DNA of 64,000 bases from VRUE01 sp036376915. GTDB taxonomy: Bacteria > Actinomycetota > Thermoleophilia > Solirubrobacterales > 70-9. Shown here one piece after another: positions 43,195 to 51,528 of the stretch; positions within the stretch are counted from its first letter, which is position 1, and each line of letters begins with the position of its first letter. The translations under genes and the position numbers were made by a program. The stretch spans positions 1 to 64,000 of the forward strand of contig DASUZK010000100.1 in NCBI GenBank assembly GCA_036376915.1, written 5' to 3'. The notes under the pieces were generated by a model that was not told the DNA's origin, ran no database searches, and saw only the letters and a program-made list of their open reading frames with translations.

Positions 43195-43767
43195 TCAGTC
43201 AGCTTTGGCTAGGTCTCGACCAACCAGGGCGACGGACGTCAGCGTCCAGCCGGCGAAGATGAGGTCTATGCCGACGAGGAGGCCGATGGCCCAGTCGGCG
43301 CTGCTGGGAAACTTGGCGAGGATGAGGATGCCGATCAGGAGGCCGGCGACGCCGCTGAGGCCGACCAGGCCGGCTCCTTCCTGACCGCGGGCGGCGAAGG
43401 CGACGGCGGTTCGGGTCAGGCCCATGAAGAGGAAGTAGATCCCGAGCACGAAGGTCAGGGTGAGCGTGCCGTTGTCCGGTTCCACGATCAGCCAGAGGCC
43501 GACGATCACGGTCAGCAGCGCCCAGATCAGGCGCAGGATCACGCTGCCGATCGAGTGCGCCATGAACGCGCCGGCGACCAGGAAGGCCCCGGCGATCACC
43601 AGGATCCAGCCGATGAAGATCGCCGTCGCGACCGCGGCGACCGCGGGCACCACGATCGCCACGCAACCGACGAGGATCGCCAGCACGCCGACGGTCATCA
43701 GCGCCTTCCAGCTGCGTTGCAGCCCCTCGCGAACCTCCGGGTCCATCTGCACTCCGCTCATCTCCAT
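43195..43767 (-). CDS. HdeD/DUF308-family membrane protein
   Basis: This 190-residue protein has six short membrane segments in three similar pairs (VGVLAILVGCVAIVVPAVAA, FIGWILVIAGAFLVAGAF and so on), with Gly-rich turns, as in HdeD-type acid-resistance membrane proteins. The Asp/Glu-poor membrane region and the length fit. The physiological role outside enterobacteria is not known. The last base lies 12 bases from a family A palindrome. It is monocistronic. Confidence 0.85.
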   Translation of the reverse strand: MEMSGVQMDPEVREGLQRSWKALMTVGVLAILVGCVAIVVPAVAAVATAIFIGWILVIAGAFLVAGAFMAHSIGSVILRLIWALLTVIVGLWLIVEPDNGTLTLTFVLGIYFLFMGLTRTAVAFAARGQEGAGLVGLSGVAGLLIGILILAKFPSSADWAIGLLVGIDLIFAGWTLTSVALVGRDLAKAD

Positions 43768-43878
43768 AGACGGGACCCTAGGCGGGTCGGCGGACGCAAC
43801 CGAACGATGCGTCCTGCATTCACCCTCTATATGACTGAAAACGCAGGTCGCGTCTCGGGCGCTACGCTCGAACCCCGA

Positions 43879-43951
43879 TCCGGGGTGGTGTAATCGGCCA
43901 GCACGCCAGGTTTTGGTCCTGGAAGAGAGGGTTCGAGTCCTTCCCCCGGAA
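43879..43951 (+). tRNA. tRNA-Gln (TTG)
   Basis: A 73-base cloverleaf: acceptor TCCGGGG/CCCCGGA with discriminator A, anticodon arm CCAGG-TTTTGGT-CCTGG (anticodon TTG) and T arm GAGGG-TTCGAGT-CCTTC. CCA is not encoded. Confidence 0.94.
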
Positions 43952-43957
43952 CTAGAG

Positions 43958-45193
43958 CTACTCCTCCGCGGACCGCGGCACCTTGCCCGCTTCCGCGCCC
44001 GGCTCCTGCGCGGGACCGCGGGGCGAGGCGATGCCGAGGACGCGCATGGTTTTGAGGCCGAGGCCGAGCTTCTCGCGGCCCTCGGTGGCGGAGACGTCGT
44101 GGCCGCAGAGCTCCTTCACGCGCTCGAGGCGGTAGCGGATCGTGTGGCGGTGGGTAAAGAGCTGTTTGGCGGTGGCGGCGACGTTGCCGTCGTTGTCGAG
44201 GTAGGCCTCCACCGTCGCCACCAGCTCGGTCTCGTACTGCTCGTCGTAGGCGGAGAGCGGCGCGATCGTCTCGGCGTAGAAGCGCTCGAGCTCGCGCGGG
44301 TCCTCACTCATCGCCGGCAGCAGCAGGCGGTAGGAGCCGGTCTCCTCGAAGGCCAGCACCGCCCGGCCTTCGGCCTCGCCGACGTTGACCGCCAGCCGCG
44401 CCTCGTTGCCGGCGCGGTAGAGGTCGACGGGATCGGCCGCGCGACGGCTGTGGCCGATGGTCAGGTGGAACCCGGAGAGGCCGTCCTCCAACTCGCGGCC
44501 GAGCCCGGCGGCGGCGCGCTCGACCCGGGCCTCGTCCTCGGCGGGGACGATCACCGCGATCTCGGCCGCCTCCTCGCCGTCCGGGCTCGCCAGCGAGCCC
44601 GGCGCCAACGAGCGCAGAGCCCGCTGCGCGAGCGTCAGCACCCGGGCGCGCCACTCGCCGGTCTGGGCGGCACGCGGCGCCGCGTGCAGGATCAGCACTC
44701 CGGCGCCCTGCTCGAGGTCTGCCCCGAGCTCGGCGCCACGGGCGACGATGTCGCCACGGTCGGTCACCTCGCGGGCGAGGACGGCGGCGACGAAGGCGCC
44801 GGCCACCTCCTCGCTCTCCCACTCGGGCGAGCGCGAGCGCTCCAGCTCCAGGGCCAGCAGGGTCGTCACCACGCGCGCGATCGCCGGCTCGGGAGGGGCG
44901 GCGGCGCGGTAGCGCAGCTCGCCCACGGCGCTGTCGGCGACCCGCAGCTCCACTCTCGTCACGCCCTCGCCCCCGGCGAGCAGCTTCCGCTCCTGGTCGG
45001 GCGAGGCCCCGGCAACCGCTAGAACCGCGCTGGAGCGGTCGATCAGGGCGACGCTGGCATCGAGCGCCCGCGACGCCGCGCGCGCCACGGCAGGCAGGCC
45101 AGCGCCGGACTCGACCGCGTCCGAGAGTCCGTCGAGAGTCCCGACTTCCCCCTTGTTTGCGGGCTTTTCCTGCCCTTTTGAGGCCGCTGGCAT
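43958..45193 (-). CDS. PucR-family transcriptional regulator
   Basis: This 411-residue protein ends with the PucR-type helix-turn-helix: ELVATVEAYLDNDGNVAATAKQLFTHRHTIRYRLERVKEL, at about residues 318-357. The middle region is the GGDEF-like/sensor segment typical of CdaR/PucR proteins. The N-terminal region holds a possible sensory domain with ALIDRSSAVLAVAG. Targets are often purine or other nitrogen-compound catabolism genes; here no such operon is adjacent. The stop is 7 bases from the end of tRNA-Gln on the other strand. Confidence 0.88.
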   Translation of the reverse strand: MPAASKGQEKPANKGEVGTLDGLSDAVESGAGLPAVARAASRALDASVALIDRSSAVLAVAGASPDQERKLLAGGEGVTRVELRVADSAVGELRYRAAAPPEPAIARVVTTLLALELERSRSPEWESEEVAGAFVAAVLAREVTDRGDIVARGAELGADLEQGAGVLILHAAPRAAQTGEWRARVLTLAQRALRSLAPGSLASPDGEEAAEIAVIVPAEDEARVERAAAGLGRELEDGLSGFHLTIGHSRRAADPVDLYRAGNEARLAVNVGEAEGRAVLAFEETGSYRLLLPAMSEDPRELERFYAETIAPLSAYDEQYETELVATVEAYLDNDGNVAATAKQLFTHRHTIRYRLERVKELCGHDVSATEGREKLGLGLKTMRVLGIASPRGPAQEPGAEAGKVPRSAEE

Positions 45194-45227
45194 GGCCCCA
45201 TTATCCCCAGCCGGCCCTAAGGAGGGA

Positions 45228-45488
45228 CTAGCCGTTGACGAGGTTGGAGATGTCGTTGTAGTAGTAGACGACGGCGAGGCCGAGGACGACGCCGATCAGA
45301 ACGAGGGCCGCGAGCACGAAGAGCGAGAGCACGCCGGCGGCGGCCTTCTCCCAGAGCCGACCGTAGGAGCCGATCGCGGGTACCAGGATCAGGCCGACGA
45401 AAGCCGTGAGCGCGACGAGGCTCGCCACGCCGAACAGCACGTACTCATGTTCGATCTTCTGCAGCGCCAGCGGCAGCACGCCGCCCAT
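45228..45488 (-). CDS. Small two-helix membrane protein
   Basis: This 86-residue protein has two long membrane segments (LFGVASLVALTAFVGLILVPAI and AAAGVLSLFVLAALVLIGVVLG) and short ends. The start overlaps the C-terminal end of the DedA-PAP2 gene by 44 bases, so it is likely co-translated. No family is recognised. Confidence 0.65.
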   Translation of the reverse strand: MGGVLPLALQKIEHEYVLFGVASLVALTAFVGLILVPAIGSYGRLWEKAAAGVLSLFVLAALVLIGVVLGLAVVYYYNDISNLVNG

Positions 45489-46962
45489 TCTGCCGTACCG
45501 TCGTGATGGTCAACGCCACGGCCGCACAGAGCGAGAACGCGGCGGTCCCCAGCGCCCAGCCGGCGTTGACGTCGCTGAGGTAGTGGACGCCGAGGTAGAC
45601 GCGAGAGAGGCCGACCAGCGCGGTCAGCGCGATCCCCCCGGCGACGACCGCCGCACCGCGCGCCATCCCCTGCCTCAACCGCATCACGATCGTCACCGCC
45701 AACCAGACGTAGAAGGTCGAGTAGGCGGCGTGGGCACTGGGGAAGGAGGAGCCGGAGACGCCGACCAGGCCCCCCTCGGGACGCGGCCGGTCTACCAGAT
45801 CCTTCAGCTCGTGCACGCCGACGACGATCAGCGTCATGCCCACGACCAGGACGCCGAGCTCCGCCCAGCGGCGGCGAGCGGCGAGGAGGGCGGCGCAGAC
45901 GAAGGCCAGCGAGCCGACGACGGCGAAGGAGCCGAGGTCGGTGAAGACCTTGGCGATGTCCACCAGCCAGCCGGCGTCGAGGCTTTCGACCAGGTCGATC
46001 GCGGTGGTGTCGCCGGGGGTGGGTCCGGGGTCGGCGCCGACGATCACGGTGTAGGCGACGACGACGAAGCCGGAGACGGCGAGGATCGCCATCAGCGAGG
46101 TGAACTCGAGCCCGAAGGTGCCGCCCGGCGTAACCCGCTCCCAGAGGAACTGGAGCTGTGGGCGGAAGCGGCGCGAGAGGTCGACGGCCCAGCCGCTCGC
46201 CGCGTGGCGCTCCAGCCAGGCGACGATGTCCCGCCTGTTCCGCTCGACCCGGAGACGGCGGACGACGAACACGATGCCGACCACGACGACGATCGTGCTC
46301 GCCAGCAGGAAGGCGCCCCGGCCGGCATAGTGCGCGGCGCTCTCGATGCTGCGCGAGAAGAAGTACCCGACCAGGATGTGGGCGCTGGCCCAGAGCCCGG
46401 TGCCGAGGATGCTGTAGGGGACGAAGGCCCGGTAGTTCATTCTCGAGCTGCCGGCGATGAACGGCGCCAGGGCTCGCACGATGCCGATCCAGCGGCCGAT
46501 GAAGATCGTCTTGCCGCCGTGGCGGGAGAAGTAGTCCTCGACCCGCTCGAAGCGCTCCTGGCCGATCCCGACGCGCGGTCCGTGGCGAAGCACGAACTCC
46601 CGGCCCAGGCGGCGCCCGATGAAGAAGCTGGTGGTGTCGCCCGCCCAGGCGGTGAACCAGGCGATCGCAATCAGCAGATAGAGGTCGATCGCCCCCTGAC
46701 CCGCGACGGCGCCGCCGAGCAGCATCGTCGTCTCGCCGGGGACCACCAGGCCGACGAAGGCCCCGGTCTCGGCGAAGGCGAAGACGCCGACCAGGAGGTA
46801 GGTCCAGGCTCCGAGGGTGTCGGCGATGTCTTCCAGCAGGTCCTGCAGGTCGATGTGGCCGAGCTCGCGGCCGATGAGGAAGTAGCCGGCGACGACCCCG
46901 GCGACGACCAGCGCCCGCAGCAGGCGCTTGCGCTTGTCCCGTCCCTCCCCCGGCAGCTTCAC
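45445..46962 (-). CDS. DedA-PAP2 fusion membrane protein
   Basis: This 505-residue protein joins two domains. Residues about 30-190 form a DedA/VTT domain (FAETGAFVGLVVPGETTML, GDTTSFFIGRRLGRE, RHGGKTIFIGRWIGIVRALAPFIAG). Residues about 290-470 form a PAP2 phosphatase (KDLVDRPRPEGG, SGSSFPSAHAAYSTFY, GLSRVYLGVHYLSDV, with the expected Lys/Arg, His and Arg-His residues). A role in undecaprenyl-phosphate recycling fits: DedA proteins are lipid flippases and PAP2 removes the diphosphate. It is adjacent to ispE, which makes isoprenoid precursors. GTG start. Confidence 0.9.
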   Translation of the reverse strand: MKLPGEGRDKRKRLLRALVVAGVVAGYFLIGRELGHIDLQDLLEDIADTLGAWTYLLVGVFAFAETGAFVGLVVPGETTMLLGGAVAGQGAIDLYLLIAIAWFTAWAGDTTSFFIGRRLGREFVLRHGPRVGIGQERFERVEDYFSRHGGKTIFIGRWIGIVRALAPFIAGSSRMNYRAFVPYSILGTGLWASAHILVGYFFSRSIESAAHYAGRGAFLLASTIVVVVGIVFVVRRLRVERNRRDIVAWLERHAASGWAVDLSRRFRPQLQFLWERVTPGGTFGLEFTSLMAILAVSGFVVVAYTVIVGADPGPTPGDTTAIDLVESLDAGWLVDIAKVFTDLGSFAVVGSLAFVCAALLAARRRWAELGVLVVGMTLIVVGVHELKDLVDRPRPEGGLVGVSGSSFPSAHAAYSTFYVWLAVTIVMRLRQGMARGAAVVAGGIALTALVGLSRVYLGVHYLSDVNAGWALGTAAFSLCAAVALTITTVRQNGRRAAAGAAEDRT

Positions 46963-46989
46963 GGTGAAAACACCACTCTCGCGCTTCGC

Positions 46990-47898
46990 TCACTCGCGCT
47001 CATCATCACCGGCTATCTCGCTCGTTCGCTCCGGGCTCGCGGCCGCTTCGCAGACGATCGCGTCGGCGCGATCGAGCTCCGCCGCCGCGGCCCGGGCCGC
47101 CTCGAGGCTCTCGAAGAGACCGAACGCGGTCGGGCCCGAGCCCGTGAGCAGCGCGTGGGGCGCGCCGGCCGCGCGCAGGGCGTCGAGGGCGTCGCCGATG
47201 CCCGGGCGCAGGGAGCGTGCGGCGGGCTCGAGGTCGTTGACGAGCAGCTCGCGGTAGGAGAGCGGCGAGGCGCCGGCGCCGGCCGCCGCGCGCAGGCGGT
47301 CCGCCAGGCGGTCGAGCTCCTCCGCCTCGCGGCCGAGGCCCAGCCGGTCGGCCTCGGCGAACACCTCGGCTGTGCCGAGGCCGCCGCCGTCGGGTAGCAG
47401 GACGACGGCGTGCGGCGCCGGGTCGGGGAGGCGCTCGACCCTCTCCCCCGCGCCGCGCACGAGGGCGAGCGCCGGCGTCAGCTGCGAGGGCACGTCGGCG
47501 CCCAGCCCCGCCGCGATCTCCTCCAGGCCGGCGACCTCCCCGGCCGCCAGCCGCAGCACCGCCGCCGCGTCGGCGCTGCCGCCACCGAGGCCGGCGGCCA
47601 CGGGGATCCGCTTCTCGATCTCGACCCGCAGCGGCGGCCGCTCCCAGCCGCGCTCGCGCAGCGCCGCTAGGGCACGGGTGGCCAGGTTCTCGTCGTCCAC
47701 CCCCGGACAGACGACTTCGTCGCATTCGGTCCTGCCCATCCGACTTTGACCCCCCTCTGGTGTGGTCAATGTCGGAAGCGTGATCAGGTCGGCGAGCGCC
47801 AGCGGCTCGAAGAGCGAGCAGAGCTCGTGCAGCCCGTCCTCGCGCCGGGGGCCGAGGTAGAGGCAGAGGTTGAGCTTTGCGGGGGCGTGGATCTGCAT
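46990..47898 (-). CDS. ispE: 4-diphosphocytidyl-2-C-methyl-D-erythritol kinase
   Basis: Fourth step of the MEP isoprenoid pathway. This 302-residue GHMP kinase has IHAPAKLNLCLYLGPRREDGLHEL with the substrate-binding Lys/Asn and His, the ATP loop PVAAGLGGGSADAAAVLRL, and the C-terminal motif ALLTGSGPTAFGLF. The segment near residues 45-58 (LTTPEGGQSRMGRTECD) looks like a small lineage insertion with lower GC. It follows rsmA on the same strand and is 27 bases upstream of the DedA-PAP2 gene. Confidence 0.93.
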   Translation of the reverse strand: MQIHAPAKLNLCLYLGPRREDGLHELCSLFEPLALADLITLPTLTTPEGGQSRMGRTECDEVVCPGVDDENLATRALAALRERGWERPPLRVEIEKRIPVAAGLGGGSADAAAVLRLAAGEVAGLEEIAAGLGADVPSQLTPALALVRGAGERVERLPDPAPHAVVLLPDGGGLGTAEVFAEADRLGLGREAEELDRLADRLRAAAGAGASPLSYRELLVNDLEPAARSLRPGIGDALDALRAAGAPHALLTGSGPTAFGLFESLEAARAAAAELDRADAIVCEAAASPERTSEIAGDDERE

Positions 47899-47913
47899 CG
47901 GCGGGTGACGGGA

Positions 47914-48678
47914 TCAGGCGCCTGGACTCAGCTTCGCGGATAGGGCGGCGAAATCCTCGGGCGCCAGCGACTCGGCCCGCGCGCCGGGGTCCAGCCCCAG
48001 CTCCTCCAGCGCCGTCCGGGTCGCGGCCAGTGTGCCGGGCCGGACGTGCTCGACCGAGCGCGCGAGCGACTTGCGGCGGTGGGCGAAGGCGGCGCGGATC
48101 AGCTCGCGGGTCGGCTCGTCGGCACCCGGCCCGGTGCGGCGCAGGCGGAGGATCGCCGACTCGACCCGTGGTCGCGGCCGGAAGACGGCGGGGTCGACCG
48201 TGCGCAGCAGCTTCACCTCGCAGGCGAGCTGCACGGTCGCGCTCGGCGAGCTATAGGTGCGGCTCCCGGGGGCCGCGCGCAGCCTGTCGGCGATCTCGCG
48301 CTGCACCATCACCGTCCAGCGCGCCACTGAGGGCAGCTCGGCGACGGTACGCAGGATCACCGGCGTCGCCACCGCGTAGGGCAGGTTGGCCACGACGGCG
48401 GTCGGGGTGGGATCGAGCCCGACGAGGTCCAGGTCGAGCGCGTCGCCCCAGTGCAGGTTGACGTCCGGGCGGGCGGCGAGCGGCGCCAGCACCGGCTCCA
48501 GCCGGCGGTCGATCTCGACCGTGTGGACGTGGCCGGCGACGGCGGCGAGTCGCTCGGTCAGCACGCCTTCCCCGGCGCCCACCTCGAGCACGACCTCTCC
48601 CGGGCCCAGCCCGGCGTCGCGCACTATCGCGTCGAGCAGGTTGGGGTCGGACAGGAAGTTCTGCCCGAGGCGGACCAC
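47914..48678 (-). CDS. rsmA: 16S rRNA (adenine1518-N6/1519-N6)-dimethyltransferase
   Basis: Dimethylates two adjacent adenines in helix 45 of 16S rRNA. This 254-residue protein starts MVRLGQNFLSDPNLLDAIV. The SAM loop is VLEVGAGEGVLTERL, the acidic residue is in VHTVEIDRRLE, then GDALDLDL and the catalytic NLPYAVATPV. The C-terminal rRNA-binding helices follow (RELIRAAFAHRRKSL). It starts 3 bases after the tatD stop. Confidence 0.95.
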   Translation of the reverse strand: MVRLGQNFLSDPNLLDAIVRDAGLGPGEVVLEVGAGEGVLTERLAAVAGHVHTVEIDRRLEPVLAPLAARPDVNLHWGDALDLDLVGLDPTPTAVVANLPYAVATPVILRTVAELPSVARWTVMVQREIADRLRAAPGSRTYSSPSATVQLACEVKLLRTVDPAVFRPRPRVESAILRLRRTGPGADEPTRELIRAAFAHRRKSLARSVEHVRPGTLAATRTALEELGLDPGARAESLAPEDFAALSAKLSPGA

Positions 48679-48680
48679 CG

Positions 48681-49451
48681 TTACCAGCCGAACAAAGTCC
48701 GCGCGTTGGCCTCGACCGTGCGCTCCAGCTCCTCGTAGGAGACGCCGCGGACCTCGGCGACGACCTCCGCCGTGGAGACCACGTGGGCCGGCTCGTTGGG
48801 CTTGCCGCGCACCGGCTGCGGCGCCAGGTAGGGGGCGTCGGTCTCGACCAGGACGAGCTCGTCGGGCAGCTTCGCGGCGGCCTCGCGCAGCTCGCCGGCG
48901 CTGGGGAAGGTGACGATTCCCGAGAAGGAGCAGTACCAGCCGCGGTCGATCGCGTCCTGGACGCGCCAGGGCGCGAGGAAGCAGTGGAGGATCACCTCGA
49001 CGCCGTTCCCGCGCTCGTCGAGGATCGAGAAGACGTCGTCGACGGCACCGGTCTCGCCGTCGGGGTCGCGGGCGTGGATCACGATCGGCAGCCCACGGTC
49101 GCGGGCGATCTCGATCTGCGCCTCGAATGAGCGCCGCTGGTCGGCCGGGCTCGCCGACTCGCGGTAGTAGTCGATCCCGGTCTCGCCGATCGCCCGCACC
49201 TTCTCGTTCTCGGCGGCGAGCCGGGCGATCTCCCCGGCACGGGCGTCGTCGAAGCCGGCGGCCTCGGTCGGGTGGCAGCCGACCGAGGCGAAGACGCCCT
49301 CGTGGCGCTCGGCGGCGGCGATCGCCTGCCGATTGGTCTCCGCGTTCAGCCCGACGTTGAGCATCCGCTCGACACCCGCCGCCTGCGCCGAGGCGACGAG
49401 CTCGGCCTCGGACCGCTCGCAGAGAAAGAGGTGGGTATGGGAGTCAAGCAC
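48681..49451 (-). CDS. tatD: TatD-family metal-dependent DNase
   Basis: This 256-residue TIM-barrel hydrolase begins MLDSHTHLFLC (metal-binding H-x-H). It continues with FASVGCHPTEA, AIGETGIDYYRE (metal Glu), PIVIHARDPD, VEVILHCFLAPW and LVLVETDAPYLAP (metal Asp). Members act as 3'-5' DNases in repair or as D-aminoacyl-tRNA-type hydrolases; the exact role is uncertain. It normally lies next to metG; here about 2 kb with other genes has come between. Confidence 0.93.
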   Translation of the reverse strand: MLDSHTHLFLCERSEAELVASAQAAGVERMLNVGLNAETNRQAIAAAERHEGVFASVGCHPTEAAGFDDARAGEIARLAAENEKVRAIGETGIDYYRESASPADQRRSFEAQIEIARDRGLPIVIHARDPDGETGAVDDVFSILDERGNGVEVILHCFLAPWRVQDAIDRGWYCSFSGIVTFPSAGELREAAAKLPDELVLVETDAPYLAPQPVRGKPNEPAHVVSTAEVVAEVRGVSYEELERTVEANARTLFGW

Positions 49452-49484
49452 CGCTCCAGACTATCCGCGGCGCATCGACGCGAA

Positions 49485-49514
49485 ACGGCCCGCCTCCGGG
49501 AGGAAGCGGGCCGT
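49485..49514. terminator. Hairpin terminator candidate
   Basis: ACGGCCCGC (49485-49493) and GCGGGCCGT (49506-49514) form a 9-bp stem, followed on the minus strand by TTTCG. It lies between the collagen-like gene and the tatD start. Confidence 0.6.
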
Positions 49515-49530
49515 CGCGCAGGATCAACGG

Positions 49531-50181
49531 CTACGGAGCCGAGCAGCCGAATTCGTCCAGTTCGAGTTGATTGGGCAGAGGAGGGATCTCGAGCAGGCCG
49601 ATCAGCTCGAGGGCGGGCTCCAGGCTGAGGCCCTCGACCACGCCTTGGAGCAGGTTGACCTGTTCGGCGAGCGCTTCGTTCTGTTCGCAGAGCGATTCGA
49701 TCGTCGGCAGCGAGTCGACGGCGTCGGTCAGCTCTTCGTTGGTGATCCCGTCGAGGGTCCCCAACATTCCCGTCAGGTCGGCGGTGCTTATCCCCAGGAG
49801 GGTCCCTTCGAGCTTGGCGACCCTGGCCGAGAGCGAGTCGACCTGCCCTGTCAGCGTCGTGGTCAGCGCGCTTTGCGTTCCCGCTTCGCCCGCTGCGCCC
49901 TGAGATCCACGCACACCTTCCGGACCCCCCACGGCGATGACGGGCCACGCCACTTTGCGCTCGCCGCGGCGGCATCGCACTTTGTGACCCCGCACCACGC
50001 GCAGAGCGCCCTTCGGCTTGCCCTTGACCCGGTAGCAGGCATGGATCTTGCCGTCCTTGGCGACCGGGGGGAACGCACCGGCCGTCCCCACGAGGGCGAC
50101 GAGCAAAATCGCAATCGCCCCAAGCATGACGATCGGAGCCTTGATGACACGTGCATGAGGTACAGCGATTTCGTTCTTCAT
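49531..50181 (-). CDS. Exported protein with collagen-like stretch
   Basis: This 216-residue protein has a signal/anchor (APIVMLGAIAILLVALVGTAGAF, about residues 15-37). A small Cys-containing module follows (GKIHACYRVKGKPKGALRVV, then KVRCRRGERKVAWPV), which recurs in exported actinobacterial proteins. Next come short G-x-Y units (GPEGVRGSQGAAGEAG, about 88-103) and a helical C-terminal region rich in Leu. It looks like a surface or envelope protein; no enzyme motif is seen. GAA codons are common. It has its own terminator. Confidence 0.7.
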   Translation of the reverse strand: MKNEIAVPHARVIKAPIVMLGAIAILLVALVGTAGAFPPVAKDGKIHACYRVKGKPKGALRVVRGHKVRCRRGERKVAWPVIAVGGPEGVRGSQGAAGEAGTQSALTTTLTGQVDSLSARVAKLEGTLLGISTADLTGMLGTLDGITNEELTDAVDSLPTIESLCEQNEALAEQVNLLQGVVEGLSLEPALELIGLLEIPPLPNQLELDEFGCSAP

Positions 50182-50321
50182 GCTCCAAAACGTCGGCCAA
50201 AATACTTTGGATTACAAATGACGCAATTGTTTGATCGAGAAATCATTACTGAATTCCAGGTAGCGGCGGCATGGGAAATAAACTAAGTGGTTCTTCAAGA
50301 GGCAAATAGGCTTGTGGCCGA
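50182..50321. promoter_or_regulatory. AT-rich divergent promoter region
   Basis: This 140-base gap between the exported-protein gene and lactate monooxygenase is much richer in A and T than its surroundings (for example AAAATACTTTGGATTACAAATG). It should hold promoters for both divergent genes. Exact -35/-10 boxes are not assigned. Confidence 0.5.
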
Positions 50322-51476
50322 ATGAACGACTTCGCCGACTACTACCGCGAGATCTACGCACGGGGGCTAGGGGGCGAGACGCCCTCGATCCCGGCCTCGG
50401 TCGAAGAGCTCGAGCGACGAGCCGCCGAGGCGATGGACGAGCGGGCGGCCAACTACGTCTACGCGGGCGCTGGCGGGGAGGGGACGATGGACGACAACCG
50501 CGAGGCGTTCCGTCGCCGCCGCATCGTGCCGCGGATGCTGCGCGACGTCGCCGAGCGCGACCTCTCCACCACCGTCCTCGGCACGGCGATGCCGGCACCG
50601 CTGATGCTGGCCCCGATCGGCGTGCAGAAGGCGGTGCACCCCGACGGCGAGCTGGCGACCGCCCGGGCCGCGGCGGCGATCGGGGTGCCGATGATCGCCA
50701 GCACCGCCTCGGCCTTCACCCTGGAGGAGATCGCCGAGGCGGGGGGTGAGGGGGCACACTGGTTCCAGCTCTATTGGCCCAACGACAGGGAGCTTGCCGC
50801 GAGCTTCGTCACCCGAGCCGAGGCCGCCGGATACCGCGCCATCGTGCTCACCGTCGACACCTTCGTCCCCGGCTGGAAGCCTCGCGATCTGCAGCAGGCC
50901 TGGCTCCCCTTCCTCAACGGAGTGGGCGTCGCCAACTACTTCCAGGACCCCGTCTTCCGTGCCGCCCTGGAGAGGACGCCCGAGGATGACGTCGGCGCCG
51001 CCACCGGCCACTTCCTCAGCGTGCAGGCAAACCCCGCGCTCAGCTGGGACGACCTAGGCTGGCTGCGCGAGCAAACCGAGCTGCCGATCGTGGTGAAGGG
51101 GATCCAGCACCCCGGCGACGCCCGCGAGGCGGTCGCGCGCGGCATCGACGGCATCGTGGTCTCCAACCACGGCGGCCGCCAGGTCGACGGCGCGATCGCC
51201 TCGCTGGACGCCCTGCCCCCGATCGCCGAGGCCGCCGGCGACGATCTCGCGGTCCTCTTCGACAGCGGCATCCGCGGCGGCAGCGACGCGATCAAGGCGC
51301 TCGCCCTGGGTGCCGACGCCGTCTGCCTCGGCCGCCCCTACATCTGGGGCCTGGCCCTCGAGGGCCAGCAGGGCGTGGAAACGGTTCTCAAGATGATCTT
51401 GGCCGAGCTCGACCTGACGATGGCCCTCTGCGGCTACACGAGCCCGGACCAGCTCAGCCCAGACGCCATCCAATAG
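50322..51476 (+). CDS. Lactate 2-monooxygenase (FMN-dependent alpha-hydroxy-acid oxidase family)
   Basis: This 384-residue flavoenzyme should oxidise L-lactate (or a related 2-hydroxy acid) with O2, to acetate and CO2 if a true monooxygenase. The order of motifs closely tracks Mycobacterium lactate monooxygenase: NYVYAGAGGEGTM, LAPIGVQKAVHPDGE, FQLYWPNDRELA, TVDTFVPGWKPRDL, VVKGIQHPGDARE, the catalytic His in SNHGGRQVDG and VLFDSGIRGGSDAIKALALGADAV. Other oxidases of the family cannot be fully excluded. It is divergent from the collagen-like gene and lies inside the usual metG-tatD neighbourhood. Confidence 0.88.
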   Translation: MNDFADYYREIYARGLGGETPSIPASVEELERRAAEAMDERAANYVYAGAGGEGTMDDNREAFRRRRIVPRMLRDVAERDLSTTVLGTAMPAPLMLAPIGVQKAVHPDGELATARAAAAIGVPMIASTASAFTLEEIAEAGGEGAHWFQLYWPNDRELAASFVTRAEAAGYRAIVLTVDTFVPGWKPRDLQQAWLPFLNGVGVANYFQDPVFRAALERTPEDDVGAATGHFLSVQANPALSWDDLGWLREQTELPIVVKGIQHPGDAREAVARGIDGIVVSNHGGRQVDGAIASLDALPPIAEAAGDDLAVLFDSGIRGGSDAIKALALGADAVCLGRPYIWGLALEGQQGVETVLKMILAELDLTMALCGYTSPDQLSPDAIQ

Positions 51477-51479
51477 CCG

Positions 51480-51525
51480 TTCCGGTGCGCCTTTCCCCGT
51501 CATAGGGGGATAAAGCGCACCGGAA
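51480..51525. repeat. Family B hairpin repeat, copy 5
   Basis: 46 bp. TTCCGGTGCGC (51480-51490) pairs with GCGCACCGGAA (51515-51525). It lies between the stops of convergent lactate monooxygenase and metG, 3 bases from each, where it could serve as terminator. Confidence 0.9.
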
Positions 51526-51528
51526 GCG

